This document shows positions 45,588 to 55,660 of a DNA stretch of 64,000 bases, one piece after another. The stretch is from Lachnoanaerobaculum umeaense (GTDB taxonomy: Bacteria > Bacillota > Clostridia > Lachnospirales > Lachnospiraceae). The stretch spans positions 2,666,001-2,730,000 of the forward strand of contig NZ_CP032364.1 in the NCBI RefSeq assembly GCF_003589745.1, in the 5' to 3' direction. The notes beneath the pieces are model-generated. The model had not been told where the DNA came from. It saw only the letters and a list, made by a program, of their open reading frames with translations, and searched no databases. Both the position numbers and the translations under genes were made by a program. Numbering within the stretch: the stretch's first letter is position 1; every line of letters begins with the position of its first letter.

Positions 45588-47945
45588 ATGAATAAAAAAA
45601 CATTAAAAATACTGGAATATGAAAAAATAATAAATAATTTGGTAGATATGGCAAGCAGTGAGCCTGCCAAAAAGCTTTGTGCAAAGCTTAAGCCGTCTAC
45701 AGATATAAATGAAATCCAAAAAAATCAAGGATATACAACTGCTGCACTGGACAGAATAAGGCTTAAGGGAAATCTCTTATTGTCTGAAATAAAGGATATA
45801 TCAGATTCTTTAAAAAGACTTGAAATAGGTTCATCACTTTCACAGCCGGAACTTATGAAAATTCTGTCTATTTTGAACGCTGTATCTAAGGCTATATCAT
45901 ATGGTCTGCACCCTGACGAAGAGGAATATGATGTATTGGAAGAACATTTTAGAAGTCTTTATGATATAAAAGATCTCAAAAAAGAACTTTCAAGATGTAT
46001 TATATCTGAAGAAATAATGGCAGACAATGCTTCTCCTGAGCTAAGCCATATCAGAAGGAAGATAAAGCAGATAAACTCAAAGATGCATACAGAACTCAAC
46101 AATATTCTCAATGCACATAGAGAGTATTTAATGGATGCAGTCATCACTCAAAGAGACGGAGCTTACTGCCTCCCTATAAAAAGTGAGTACAAGAATAAAG
46201 TATCTGGCGTTGTGCATGACCAATCTTCTACCGGTTCTACTGTATTTATCGAGCCTATAGCAGTTATAAAGATGAATAATGAGTTAAAATCATTGTTTAT
46301 GGATGAGAAAAAAGAGATAGAAAAGATACTTGAAAACCTTAGCCTTTTGGCTGCACTATATATTGAACCTTTAAGAGAAAATGCAAAGACGCTTATCTTC
46401 CTTGACTTTGTATATGCCAAGGCAAATCTCTCAAAGAAGATGAATGCAAGCGAACCGAAGTTTAATTCAAAGCATTATATAAATATAAAAGAAGGTAGAC
46501 ATCCTCTACTTGATTCAAAAAAGGTTGTACCTATCAATATCTCAATAGGTGATAATTATGACTTACTGATTATCACAGGACCAAATACCGGTGGTAAAAC
46601 AGTATCACTAAAGACAGTTGGATTGTTTACACTTATGGGACAGTCAGGACTTCATATACCGGCATTTGAGGGCAGTGAGCTTTCTGTATTTAATGATGTA
46701 TTTGCTGATATCGGAGATGAGCAGAGTATTGAACAGTCACTCTCCACATTCTCAGGCCATATGAAAAATATTGTTTACATATTAAACCACGCTGATGCAA
46801 ATTCGCTCTGCCTTTTTGATGAACTATGTGCCGGTACTGACCCTACTGAGGGTGCCGCACTTGCCATCTCAATACTCTCATTCCTACATAGGATGCAAAG
46901 CAGATGTATTGCAACCACTCACTACAGTGAACTTAAGGTATTTGCATTAAACGAGCCTGGCGTTGAAAATGCTTCATGTGAATTTGATGTGGCGACTCTC
47001 TCTCCTACCTATAGAATACTTATAGGAGTACCCGGCAAATCAAATGCCTTTGCCATAGCAGGTAAACTTGGACTTCCGGATTATATTATTTCAGAGGCTG
47101 ACAATCATCTTGAAAAAGATGCAAAGGACTTTGAAGATCTACTTACAAGACTTGAAAATGATAGGCAAATAATAGAGAAAGATAAATTATCTATTCAAAA
47201 ATATAAGAGGGAAATAGAAAGCCTAAAGAGACATTATGACAAGCAAGAAGAAAATCTCACTCAAAAGAAGGAAAAGATCTTAGAAGAAGCCAGAGAAGCT
47301 GCAAAAAAGATTTTAGAAGAAGCCAAGGAAACAGCAGATGATACTATAAAGAATATCAATAAAATAGCTTCCGGTGCCGGTCTTGGCTCAGCTCTTGAAG
47401 AACAGCGAACCAGACTCAGGGAATCAATAAATAAAAATACAAAAACTATTGGAATACAGCAAACTAAAAATAAAGTTAAAAAACCAAAGGAGTTAAAACT
47501 TGGTGACAGTGTTCATGTTATCAGCTTGAACCTTGACGGTATAGTATCTTCTCTTCCAAATCAAAGTGGAAATTTCTTTGTTCAAATGGGTATACTTAGA
47601 TCTCAGGTAAATATATCTGACGTTGCTTTAGTAGAAGAACCTGACAATAAGCCTAAGACCAAGACAAGAACCAGGAGCTCTTCTATGGTAAAATCTGCTA
47701 CCATATCTACAGAGATAAATGTTATCGGAAAGAATGTGGATGAGGCTTGTTCAGAGCTTGACAAATACTTAGATGATGCTCTCTTAGCACATCTTCCAGG
47801 AGTTAGGATAATTCATGGTAGGGGTACCGGAGCATTACAAAAAGGTATACATGCCTACTTGAAGAGGCAGTCTTTTGTAAAGAGCTATTCTCTTGCTGAT
47901 TTTAACGAGGGTGGCAATGCTGTAACAATAGTGCGTTTTAAATAA
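45588..47945 (+). CDS. mutS2: Endonuclease/ribosome-rescue ATPase MutS2
   Basis: This 785-aa protein has a MutS-like core without the mismatch-recognition domain. Walker A is TGPNTGGKT near residue 332, and the DELCAGTDPTEG block lies near 410. A coiled coil covers about residues 510-610, and the C-terminal Smr nuclease domain carries HGRGTGAL near residue 742. MutS2 proteins suppress recombination, and in Bacillus split collided ribosomes. Length is normal. The response-regulator gene begins 17 bases later, probably on the same transcript. Confidence 0.95.
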   Translation: MNKKTLKILEYEKIINNLVDMASSEPAKKLCAKLKPSTDINEIQKNQGYTTAALDRIRLKGNLLLSEIKDISDSLKRLEIGSSLSQPELMKILSILNAVSKAISYGLHPDEEEYDVLEEHFRSLYDIKDLKKELSRCIISEEIMADNASPELSHIRRKIKQINSKMHTELNNILNAHREYLMDAVITQRDGAYCLPIKSEYKNKVSGVVHDQSSTGSTVFIEPIAVIKMNNELKSLFMDEKKEIEKILENLSLLAALYIEPLRENAKTLIFLDFVYAKANLSKKMNASEPKFNSKHYINIKEGRHPLLDSKKVVPINISIGDNYDLLIITGPNTGGKTVSLKTVGLFTLMGQSGLHIPAFEGSELSVFNDVFADIGDEQSIEQSLSTFSGHMKNIVYILNHADANSLCLFDELCAGTDPTEGAALAISILSFLHRMQSRCIATTHYSELKVFALNEPGVENASCEFDVATLSPTYRILIGVPGKSNAFAIAGKLGLPDYIISEADNHLEKDAKDFEDLLTRLENDRQIIEKDKLSIQKYKREIESLKRHYDKQEENLTQKKEKILEEAREAAKKILEEAKETADDTIKNINKIASGAGLGSALEEQRTRLRESINKNTKTIGIQQTKNKVKKPKELKLGDSVHVISLNLDGIVSSLPNQSGNFFVQMGILRSQVNISDVALVEEPDNKPKTKTRTRSSSMVKSATISTEINVIGKNVDEACSELDKYLDDALLAHLPGVRIIHGRGTGALQKGIHAYLKRQSFVKSYSLADFNEGGNAVTIVRFK

Positions 47946-47962
47946 ATATATATAGGTGAAAC

Positions 47963-48670
47963 ATGGTGGAAAAGCAAAGAATTTTAATTGTGGATGATGA
48001 TGAAAATATAGCAGAACTTATTTCATTATATTTAATGAAAGAGTGTTATGAAACAAAAATAGTGGGGGATGGATAATCTGCTTTATCTGACTTTGATGAG
48101 TTCAAACCTCATCTTGTTCTTCTTGACCTTATGTTGCCGGGTATAGATGGATATCAGGTTTGTAGAGAAATCAGATCCAAATCCTGTACTCCTATCATAA
48201 TGCTTTCTGCAAAAGGTGAGGTTTTTGACAAGGTATTGGGACTGGAGCTTGGTGCAGATGACTATATGATTAAACCCTTTGACTCAAAGGAACTTATAGC
48301 CAGAGTAAAAGCAGTGATAAGACGCTTTAACAACAGTACTATTTCACTACCTGAGGTGCATACCGGTGGTGAATATGTAGAATATCCGGATTTGGTAGTG
48401 AATATGACAAATTATGCTGTCACCTTCCTTGGCAAAAATGTGGAAATGCCACCAAAGGAACTGGAACTTTTATACTTCCTATCCTCGCATCCAAATCAGG
48501 TATTTACCAGAGAACAGCTTCTGGATAATATCTGGGGATATGAGTATATCGGAGACACCAGAACTGTAGATGTACACATAAAAAGATTGCGTGAGAAAAT
48601 ACATGATAATCAATTTTGGGCAATATCCACAGTCTGGGGTATTGGCTATAAATTTGAGGTCAAAAAATGA
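47963..48670 (+). pseudogene. OmpR-family response regulator with in-frame stop
   Basis: Starting at ATG 47963 (after AGGTGA) the frame reads a normal receiver domain (RILIVDDDENIAELISLYLM) for 37 codons. It then meets TAA at 48074-48076 within the usual DG-x-AL motif. The rest continues without frameshift: phosphoacceptor region LVLLDLMLPGIDGY, LSAKGEVFDKVLGLELGADDY, MIKPF, and a complete C-terminal winged helix (LLDNIWGYEYIGDTRTVDVHIKRLREKI, 28 residues named here in part as RTVDVHIKRLREKI). One substitution, GAA to TAA, would explain it. An internal ATG at 48131 lies after the phosphoacceptor Asp and has no ribosome-binding site. It is a nonsense pseudogene or a sequencing error. Confidence 0.85.
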
Positions 48671-50067
48671 GACTCTCTCTCTATCTAAAATTTATTATGG
48701 CTTATATATTTTTTGGTATAGCCGGATTTGTGGCAATAGCTACTATTTCAAGCCATTTGACTTATTCCTATCTGGTAGAGTCCAGAAGTCAAACTTTATA
48801 TGATGAGGCGAATCTTATTGCCTCTACATATTCCACTGTATATGAAGGCCAGAATATTTCTCTTGCAGAAAGCTATCCACAACTACAGGCGGTGGCAACT
48901 TTCCTCAATGCAAAGATATGGGTAATGGATAGAAATGGCAAAATAATAGTGGATGCTGACAAACAAAGAGTATCTGATATTATATCAGATTTCAACCCTA
49001 CCGCTACAGGTAACAAATCATATATGGTAGGTGACTACTTTCATTCCTTTACAGAGGACTACTTAAGTGTTTCTGCACCTATTACCGGAAACTTTCGTAC
49101 CTATGGCTATGTAGTAATTCATCTATCTATGAAAAATGTTACTCAAAGTCAATATCATATTTTAAATATAGTCTATATAACCTCTCTGATAGTATTTTTA
49201 CTGTCATTGGTTATTTTAATTGTCTTTCAGCGTATTGTATACTCACCCCTAAAAAAAATAACCACAGGGGCAAAGGCATATGCTGAGGGAGATTTAAAAT
49301 ATGAAATAAAGGTAGCCTCAAATGATGAAATGGGATATCTGGCAGCTACCTTAAACTATATGTCAGACAAACTGGATGATACAGAAAATTATCAAAAAAA
49401 GTTTATTTCAAATGTTTCACATGATTTTCGTTCACCTCTAACTTCTATAAAAGGGTATTTAGAGGCTATACTTGACGGAACCATACCTACTGAAATGCAT
49501 GAAAAATATTTGCAAAGAGTTATAGATGAGACAAATAGACTCACCAAGCTCACTGAAAGTATTCTATCTTTGGATTCTATAGAGAGTGTAAAGCTCAATA
49601 GGACAAGCTTTGATATAAACAATGTAATTCGTGACACTGCCAGCAGCTTTGAAGTACAGTGTAATAGCAAGAATATAACTATTGAACTGATACTATTGAA
49701 TATATCACAATATGTTCTTGCCGACTACAGCAAGATACAGCAGGTACTTTATAACCTTATAGATAATGCCATAAAATTTTCTTCTCAGAACTCTTCTATC
49801 ATTATACAAACCAGTATGAAAAAGGAGAAAGTCTTTATATCTGTAAAAGATACAGGTATAGGCATTGCCAAGAATGAACAGTCCAAAGTATTTGACAGAT
49901 TTTACAAATCAGATCTTTCCAGAGGTAAGGATAAGAAGGGCACAGGACTTGGGCTTGCTATTGTCAAGGAAATCTTGCAAACTCATGGTGAGAATATAGA
50001 TGTTGTAAGCACTGTGGGTGTAGGTACAGAGTTTATTTTTTCACTACCTGCAAGCAAAGAAACATAA
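48667..50067 (+). CDS. Sensor histidine kinase
   Basis: This 466-aa membrane kinase has helices at residues 9-30 and about 168-188, with an extracytoplasmic sensor between them. A HAMP domain (about 190-240) is followed by the H-box SNVSHDFRSPLTSIKGY with phospho-His252. The ATP-binding boxes are LYNLIDNAIKFS (N), DTGIGI (G1), FDRFYKSD (F) and GTGLGLAIV (G2). It is the partner of the adjacent response regulator, sharing an ATGA overlap. The kinase is intact although its regulator frame is interrupted. The signal is unknown. Confidence 0.92.
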   Translation: MRLSLYLKFIMAYIFFGIAGFVAIATISSHLTYSYLVESRSQTLYDEANLIASTYSTVYEGQNISLAESYPQLQAVATFLNAKIWVMDRNGKIIVDADKQRVSDIISDFNPTATGNKSYMVGDYFHSFTEDYLSVSAPITGNFRTYGYVVIHLSMKNVTQSQYHILNIVYITSLIVFLLSLVILIVFQRIVYSPLKKITTGAKAYAEGDLKYEIKVASNDEMGYLAATLNYMSDKLDDTENYQKKFISNVSHDFRSPLTSIKGYLEAILDGTIPTEMHEKYLQRVIDETNRLTKLTESILSLDSIESVKLNRTSFDINNVIRDTASSFEVQCNSKNITIELILLNISQYVLADYSKIQQVLYNLIDNAIKFSSQNSSIIIQTSMKKEKVFISVKDTGIGIAKNEQSKVFDRFYKSDLSRGKDKKGTGLGLAIVKEILQTHGENIDVVSTVGVGTEFIFSLPASKET

Positions 50068-50073
50068 TAAAAG

Positions 50074-50097
50074 TGAGGCTTTCATACGAAAGCCTCA
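50074..50097. terminator. Bidirectional terminator
   Basis: TGAGGCTTTC (50074-50083) pairs with GAAAGCCTCA (50088-50097) around the loop ATAC. It lies between the convergent kinase and stomatin genes and has a T-rich tail on each strand. Confidence 0.85.
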
Positions 50098-50102
50098 TTA
50101 TA

Positions 50103-51014
50103 TTATTGCTCTTTTTTAATTTCTACTTTTTGATTCAACTCAGCAAAGCTTGTTGCCAATGATGCCAAGCCGCTAAGTTCCGTAGGTATGATAATCTTAG
50201 TTGATTTTCCGTCTGCCACCTTCTGGAATGCCTCAAGTCCTTTAAGTGTGAGTACCTTCTGGCTTGGATCTGCCTCAGAAAGTACCCTCAAAGACTCTGC
50301 CTGAGCTTTTTGAATAGCTAGTATAGCCTGTGCCTGTCCTTCAGCTCTCTTTATAGCAGTCTCCTTTTCAGCTTCTGCATTGAGTATAGCAGCCTGCTTA
50401 TTACCCTCTGCTACAAGAATAGCACTTTCTTTCTTAGCCTGAGCTTCAAGAATGTTTGCTCTCTTTTCACGCTCAGCCTTCATCTCCTTCTCCATTGCAA
50501 CTCTAATATCTTCAGGTGGCAATATACTCTTTAGCTCCACACGGTTTACCTTGATACCCCATGGATCTGTAGCCTCATCAAGCTCAGATCTCATAGCTGT
50601 ATTTATAGTATCCCTTGATGTGAGCGTCTGGTCTACAGTCATATCACCTATGATATTTCTAAGTGTAGTAGCTGTAAGATTCTCAATAGCAGATATAGGC
50701 CTCTCCACACCATAAGTATACAATCTTGGATCTGTTATCTGAAAGTATACTATAGTATCTATCTGCATAGTTGCATTATCCTTAGTTATAACAGGCTGTG
50801 GTGGAAAATCTACAACCTGCTCTTTCAATGAAATCACCTTTGCGATTCTATCGAAGAAAGGATTTATAAAATGTAAACCTGAGCGAAGACCTTGTGAATA
50901 CTTTCCAAGCTTTTCTACCACATATACTCTTGACTCAGGGACTATCTTTATTGACTTGACTGTAATTACGAATATAATAGCCAATAAAACAATAATAATT
51001 GCATAACCTAACAT
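50103..51014 (-). CDS. SPFH/stomatin-family membrane protein (QmcA-like)
   Basis: This 303-aa protein has one N-terminal membrane helix (residues 3-22), followed by the SPFH domain (SRVYVVEKLGKYSQGLRSGLHFINPF) and a long Ala/Glu-rich coiled coil (about 180-260). Such proteins form membrane microdomain scaffolds. An NfeD-type gene lies immediately upstream, the classic stomatin-NfeD operon. Confidence 0.9.
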   Translation of the reverse strand: MLGYAIIIVLLAIIFVITVKSIKIVPESRVYVVEKLGKYSQGLRSGLHFINPFFDRIAKVISLKEQVVDFPPQPVITKDNATMQIDTIVYFQITDPRLYTYGVERPISAIENLTATTLRNIIGDMTVDQTLTSRDTINTAMRSELDEATDPWGIKVNRVELKSILPPEDIRVAMEKEMKAEREKRANILEAQAKKESAILVAEGNKQAAILNAEAEKETAIKRAEGQAQAILAIQKAQAESLRVLSEADPSQKVLTLKGLEAFQKVADGKSTKIIIPTELSGLASLATSFAELNQKVEIKKEQ

Positions 51015-51036
51015 AAGTCATTCTCCTTTTAATAGA

Positions 51037-51438
51037 CTAGTTGTCATTGATGATTATTTTATTACCTTCGAAGCTGCCAATGTTTGCAATATCTCCGGGA
51101 TTTAGCTCCACCTTGGCGATAGCTGTCCATGTGCCACCTTTAAATCTTACATCATAAACATACTTACCTTCTTCTATGGATGTAAGTTTCAATATCTTAA
51201 CCTTCTCAACATCCGGACTCTCCTTACACCTCATATAGCCTTTAAATATCCTTCTAAAGAATACTATAAAGACTAATGACAGTATGCAGAATATAATAAC
51301 CTGTATCTCCAACGATTCTATAAATAGAGATACCACTATCATAATAAGGGCTGCCAAAGCTAACCATATTGAAACAAGTCCGGGAATAACAATTTCTCCA
51401 ATGGCAAATATTGCAAATAAAACTCCCCAATAAAACAT
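51037..51438 (-). CDS. NfeD-like protein
   Basis: This 133-aa protein has two or three N-terminal helices (residues 3-65) and a C-terminal OB-fold domain (EGKYVYDVRFKGGTWTAIAKV). It is the short NfeD form without a protease domain. It starts after AAGGAGGAGAT and lies 22 bases before the stomatin-type gene, with which it probably works in the membrane. Confidence 0.85.
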   Translation of the reverse strand: MFYWGVLFAIFAIGEIVIPGLVSIWLALAALIMIVVSLFIESLEIQVIIFCILSLVFIVFFRRIFKGYMRCKESPDVEKVKILKLTSIEEGKYVYDVRFKGGTWTAIAKVELNPGDIANIGSFEGNKIIINDN

Positions 51439-51544
51439 ATCTCCTCCTTTTTTGCCTTTAAGTACTTATACTAAAGCCCTTTAGAAAGATAATACTATAA
51501 TTATCACATTTATTATAACATAAAATATACTAATATGCTAATAA

Positions 51545-51570
51545 AAACCTCAAGAAATAACTTGAGGTTT
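51545..51570 (-). terminator. Terminator of the small secreted repeat protein gene
   Basis: AAACCTCAAG pairs with CTTGAGGTTT (51570-51561 and 51554-51545), followed on the minus strand by TTATT. Confidence 0.8.
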
Positions 51571-51581
51571 CTATCTATAAA

Positions 51582-51950
51582 TTATTTAACCCACTTACCA
51601 TTACTGTCTACCCTGTATCCGTCTGGAGTCTCAGCATTATGCCACATTTTTCCGTCAGCACCTACATAGTAAGAATCTCCCTTGTAGTTGATCCAAGCAT
51701 TTCTATACATATAGCCCCAGTGATCAAAGTAATACCACTTACCATTGTCATACAGCCAGTTATCTGCTACATATCTATCTGTTCCTGACAGCATAAAGTA
51801 CCAACCATGCTCATCTTTACGCCATTCTCCTCTATCTCCGGGCATACGCTCTAAGATAGCTGCTTTTGCTGTCATTGGTTGAGCTACTACACCGCCAAGA
51901 CTAAGTGCTGCAAATAGTACTGCTGCTGATTTTATCAAACTTTTCTTCAT
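51582..51950 (-). CDS. Small secreted protein with choline/glucan-binding-like repeats
   Basis: This 122-aa protein has a signal peptide with a likely cleavage site at AKA-A near residue 30. It then has aromatic-Gly repeats similar to cell-wall-binding modules (DNGKWYYFDHWGYMYRNAW and DSYYVGADGKMWHNA). It lacks any catalytic domain, so it may simply bind the wall, choline-like groups or glucans. I use the second of two tandem ATGs because it has the better distance from GGAGG. Confidence 0.8.
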   Translation of the reverse strand: MKKSLIKSAAVLFAALSLGGVVAQPMTAKAAILERMPGDRGEWRKDEHGWYFMLSGTDRYVADNWLYDNGKWYYFDHWGYMYRNAWINYKGDSYYVGADGKMWHNAETPDGYRVDSNGKWVK

Positions 51951-52091
51951 CATTCCTCCTTCGTCTTCTCCTATATACTCACAAAAATGACATTCAACTG
52001 TCTTTATATAGTATAAACCAAATCTTAAATATATGTCTTACATTGTCATTACAAAATATTTTCTAATTACCTACATAATATATAAGAATAT

Positions 52092-54467
52092 CTATTTACT
52101 TTTTAAAGTTGGAGTCCAATAACTGTTATTATAAATATCAGTAAATTTATAAGTTATTTCATTATCATCTTGAACAATTAAATAGGATACTTTTGGAATT
52201 GAATTTCCAACAACATATTCTTCATCTATTGTATAATTATCCAGATAAGTACCATCATATCCATAATATGTATATATAAACTGTATTCTATCTCCCGGAA
52301 CTATTTCTGTTATATTCTTTGCAATAGTCTCAGTTTCTATAGCTGAGTAGTCTGTATTTGCACCTGCAATATATCCCTTTGGATGCTCCTTATCAAATAT
52401 TATTATAAGATTTGCTCTATCACCATTTAAGATAACCGGAACTCTACCTATAGTAGTTACCTCATCTCCATTTTGTGTAGTCGAAAGATGATAATATGCA
52501 ACCGGCTGCTGGTCTATTGCAATCCAGGCTCTTTGAGTATCTGCAAGCATATCTCCATTTTCATCAAACTTAAAGAAATTATCAAGCCCCATATCAATAT
52601 AACCATTTCCTTGATCCAAAAGCATACTTTCTTCTATACTTGACACCATATTCCACTCTTCCTCTGATAAATGAATCTTAGGTTCAGAAGATATATCACG
52701 CCACTTAAGCTTTGAAGCATCCAATCTGTTATTTACAACATAGTCCTTGATTGCATCATCTGATATACTTCTGTTTTGTAAGAAACCTATGTTTGAAAAA
52801 TCAAGTCCTATAGATGATAGGCTCTCAGCTGATATACTACCTGATATCAGATTTGCTATCATACTGTCAATATCTGCAGCTGAAAGTGAGCCCGCACTAT
52901 TTCCTGAAGTTCCTCCGGTTAGAATATTTGCAGGAGTAGTTTCTCCACCCCCCACTATCTGACCACTTGCCTGTACAGAGGCAAACTGCTGTATCATCCT
53001 GGTGTACTCACTATCCATACCTATATCTCCATAGGTCTGAACCATCCTATCGACCTTTGACAATTTCTTGTATGGGAAATATATTGAAAGTCCATATGAA
53101 TTTGCCATATTTGAAGAGGTTCTATTGTATTTTACTGCTCCCAGAACTGACTGTATCGTAGGATTATTCTTATCTTGTTCAAGATTATATATAAGGCTCA
53201 CTAAGTCAACCTGATCAATATTTGAAGATTTTGCAAACTCTCTGCTTGCGGTTCTGGCATAAGATACTCTACTATATTCATTATTTTCAATATATGAAGC
53301 GGTATCTCTAGCAAAACTTGAGAGGCTGTTTGGCATAGTAGCTCTAAGTTCAGCCAAATCTACCAAAGAAAGTGTAGTCGACTGTCCTCTGGCACTCCTA
53401 CTACTCTCATCTATAAAATCATCTACTATTTTCTTTCCCAAATCAAGAGTTGATATTGCTGTATTGTTACTCAAATCTGACAGCCAGTTTGTATAATACC
53501 ACCCCGTTCCCGGCTCAGTTTCCTCTGATGCAATCAAATAATCCGCATAATCTGAAAGTGCGAGAGCAGTCTCTGTAGTTGCCATCAAGCACGCATCAAA
53601 TCCTATAAAGTCATATTTTATATCTGTCGCTGCTATAGCTGATTTTATCTGTGATAAGTTCATAGATCCGGATCTTGGATTTTTCTCGTCATAACCATAT
53701 CCTGTGACTGACCCACCGCCATGGTCCCAAAATATAAGCTGATATCTATTTGCCGAAAAATTTTGCTTGCAGTATTCAATAAATCTAATTAATGTATTCG
53801 TATCAGTCATTGATAGATTTTGGTTATCATCCGCCAGCTTTAACAAATTGCCGCCTTTAACTTGATAGATTTGATTAATTGATGATGAAATAACCGAGTT
53901 TTTCCAAGAATTTGCTCCACCTGTACATACTATTAGGTTTACATTGTCTGCAATATTTGCCTTAGTCATTTCGACCAGGTCATTTGTTGCCATTCCGTGC
54001 TTAGACTCCAGGTCAGTACCGCACATATATACCATTACAGTTACACTATCACCGCCTGTAGGTCTATAAAACTTATCTCTGGCATTCTCATTTACTGTTT
54101 TATCCAGCTTACCTCTATTATCTTCCACTCCACTCCAAGCAGTACTTACACCGCTTATACTTGAAGCAGCAGCACTTCCAAATGTAGAAATCAAATTTGG
54201 AACATTAACTTGCTGTGACTGTGTATTTACAGATGTATTGCTACTACCGGAGGATCCTCCCAATAATGAACTTAATATATTCCCTTTGCCTGTAACTACA
54301 CTTATTATTGCTATAATTATAACAATCAAAATACTAAATGGTGAACCTCCTCCACCTCTTCCTGATGAATTCCTGTTTCCACCGGAACCACCTGTAAATG
54401 ACCCTCTACCTAGAACACGCCTCCCTGTTCCGGTAACCTCTCTTTCATGTGATAATGGTCTACCCAT
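52092..54467 (-). CDS. Membrane-anchored clostripain-family (C11) cysteine peptidase
   Basis: This 791-aa protein has a Gly/Ser/Arg-rich cytoplasmic N-terminus, one membrane helix at residues 44-60 and a large outer region. The peptidase C11 domain starts near residue 140 (VTVMVYMCGTDLES). The catalytic dyad is visible as His249 in FWDHGGG and Cys293 in GFDACLMA. The last 250 residues form a further domain of unknown role. C11 enzymes cut after Arg or Lys and are often activated by self-cleavage. The start follows AGGAGGAG. Confidence 0.9.
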   Translation of the reverse strand: MGRPLSHEREVTGTGRRVLGRGSFTGGSGGNRNSSGRGGGGSPFSILIVIIIAIISVVTGKGNILSSLLGGSSGSSNTSVNTQSQQVNVPNLISTFGSAAASSISGVSTAWSGVEDNRGKLDKTVNENARDKFYRPTGGDSVTVMVYMCGTDLESKHGMATNDLVEMTKANIADNVNLIVCTGGANSWKNSVISSSINQIYQVKGGNLLKLADDNQNLSMTDTNTLIRFIEYCKQNFSANRYQLIFWDHGGGSVTGYGYDEKNPRSGSMNLSQIKSAIAATDIKYDFIGFDACLMATTETALALSDYADYLIASEETEPGTGWYYTNWLSDLSNNTAISTLDLGKKIVDDFIDESSRSARGQSTTLSLVDLAELRATMPNSLSSFARDTASYIENNEYSRVSYARTASREFAKSSNIDQVDLVSLIYNLEQDKNNPTIQSVLGAVKYNRTSSNMANSYGLSIYFPYKKLSKVDRMVQTYGDIGMDSEYTRMIQQFASVQASGQIVGGGETTPANILTGGTSGNSAGSLSAADIDSMIANLISGSISAESLSSIGLDFSNIGFLQNRSISDDAIKDYVVNNRLDASKLKWRDISSEPKIHLSEEEWNMVSSIEESMLLDQGNGYIDMGLDNFFKFDENGDMLADTQRAWIAIDQQPVAYYHLSTTQNGDEVTTIGRVPVILNGDRANLIIIFDKEHPKGYIAGANTDYSAIETETIAKNITEIVPGDRIQFIYTYYGYDGTYLDNYTIDEEYVVGNSIPKVSYLIVQDDNEITYKFTDIYNNSYWTPTLKSK

Positions 54468-54732
54468 CTACGCTCCTCCTGTTATACAATATTTACATTA
54501 TCAGCATTTTGCTTTATAGCTATTTTATTCTAAAATCCTTATAAAATCCAGAAATAAACTATTACATTTCTTTGTATAAACAATAGTGCCTTAATAAATC
54601 TACTATACTTTTCTTTCCACCCATGATAGGATTATATACAACTATATTTGTAGTATAAATTTTAATATTTTAAAGAGTATTAAATCATAAATAAGTCTAT
54701 TTTTTATCTATTATTTATACTGGGAGGAATAT

Positions 54733-55560
54733 ATGTATAAAACTAAAAAAATACCCTTACTACTTTCCATTATATTACTATCCTTACAAGGATGTTCAGG
54801 AAATAAAGTTACTGCTTCAGATATGCAGGGAACAAAGACTTTTTATCAGATTGTTGATAATTATAAAACAGATAATTATACGGAAGCAGAGCTTTCACAA
54901 ATATTTGAAAATGATTCCTTTATAAATAATTTACAAAAATTTAATGCAGAACTGAATTCAACGGATACTGTTGATTTCTATGATATGAAATATGAAACTG
55001 TAGATTTTATAGGTAATTGGGATAAGCCAAATGATTTGGCAAATGGCTACGGCCATAAGGATTTAACAAATCAAAAAGTAACTATCAATGGAAAAGCTGA
55101 GTATATAACTCCGGTAAACGCATTGATTTTAAATCAAAAAACAATGGAAAAGCTGGAACTGGATTTTCTATCAGACCAGGATTTTCTATATACCGGTGAG
55201 TTTCCCATGGTACTTGGTCCAGGTTTTAAAGAATATTATAATATCGGTGATACAATTCCTATAACATATTTAAGAGAAAAATTTAACGGCAAGGTGGTCG
55301 GTTTTTATGATAAAGATTTGGTCTTTGATAAATGGTTTCATTGTGACAGCTATTCCACTATTATAATTCCATACATGGATAATCTTGAAAGCAAGGATGA
55401 TTATGAAAATAGAGAACTCTTTTTTTATACATATAGCTTATTTAAAAATTTAGGATATATCTATTTTCAGAATACTGTAGATTATGAAAAAAATAAAGAT
55501 GCTGTGGAAAGAATAGCTCAAAAATATAATTTGGATTATACTGTATTGAGAGGTTATTAA
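54733..55560 (+). CDS. Putative lipoprotein of unknown function
   Basis: This 275-aa protein has a short signal ending LSLQGCSG, with a lipobox-like LQGC at Cys21. The remainder is soluble, acidic and aromatic-rich (for example KWFHCDSYSTIIIPYMDNLE). It vaguely resembles the extracytoplasmic domain of FtsX/MacB-type permeases, but no membrane segments follow, so I give no function. It has GGGAGGAA before the ATG and a terminator behind it, and stands alone. Confidence 0.65.
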   Translation: MYKTKKIPLLLSIILLSLQGCSGNKVTASDMQGTKTFYQIVDNYKTDNYTEAELSQIFENDSFINNLQKFNAELNSTDTVDFYDMKYETVDFIGNWDKPNDLANGYGHKDLTNQKVTINGKAEYITPVNALILNQKTMEKLELDFLSDQDFLYTGEFPMVLGPGFKEYYNIGDTIPITYLREKFNGKVVGFYDKDLVFDKWFHCDSYSTIIIPYMDNLESKDDYENRELFFYTYSLFKNLGYIYFQNTVDYEKNKDAVERIAQKYNLDYTVLRGY

Positions 55561-55564
55561 CTGA

Positions 55565-55599
55565 GATGTCGGCTTATAAAAACAAGCCGGCATATTTAA
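55565..55599 (+). terminator. Terminator after putative lipoprotein gene
   Basis: ATGTCGGCTT (55565-55574) pairs with AAGCCGGCAT (55584-55593) with one G-U pair, followed by ATTTAATTT. Confidence 0.7.
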
Positions 55600-55630
55600 T
55601 TTATAAAATTGTACTATACATTCACTAAAA

Positions 55631-55656
55631 AAGAAGTCTTAAAACTAAGACTTCTT
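55631..55656 (-). terminator. rRNA operon terminator
   Basis: TAAGACTTCTT-type arms (55656-55646 and 55641-55631) form an 11-bp stem just after tRNA-Gly, followed on the minus strand by TTTTAGTG. Confidence 0.85.
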
Positions 55657-55660
55657 ACAG

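Noticed and set aside
48131..48670. Response regulator starting at the internal ATG 48131
   Set aside because: It would lack the phosphoacceptor Asp and has no ribosome-binding site. The true gene starts at 47963 and carries a nonsense codon.
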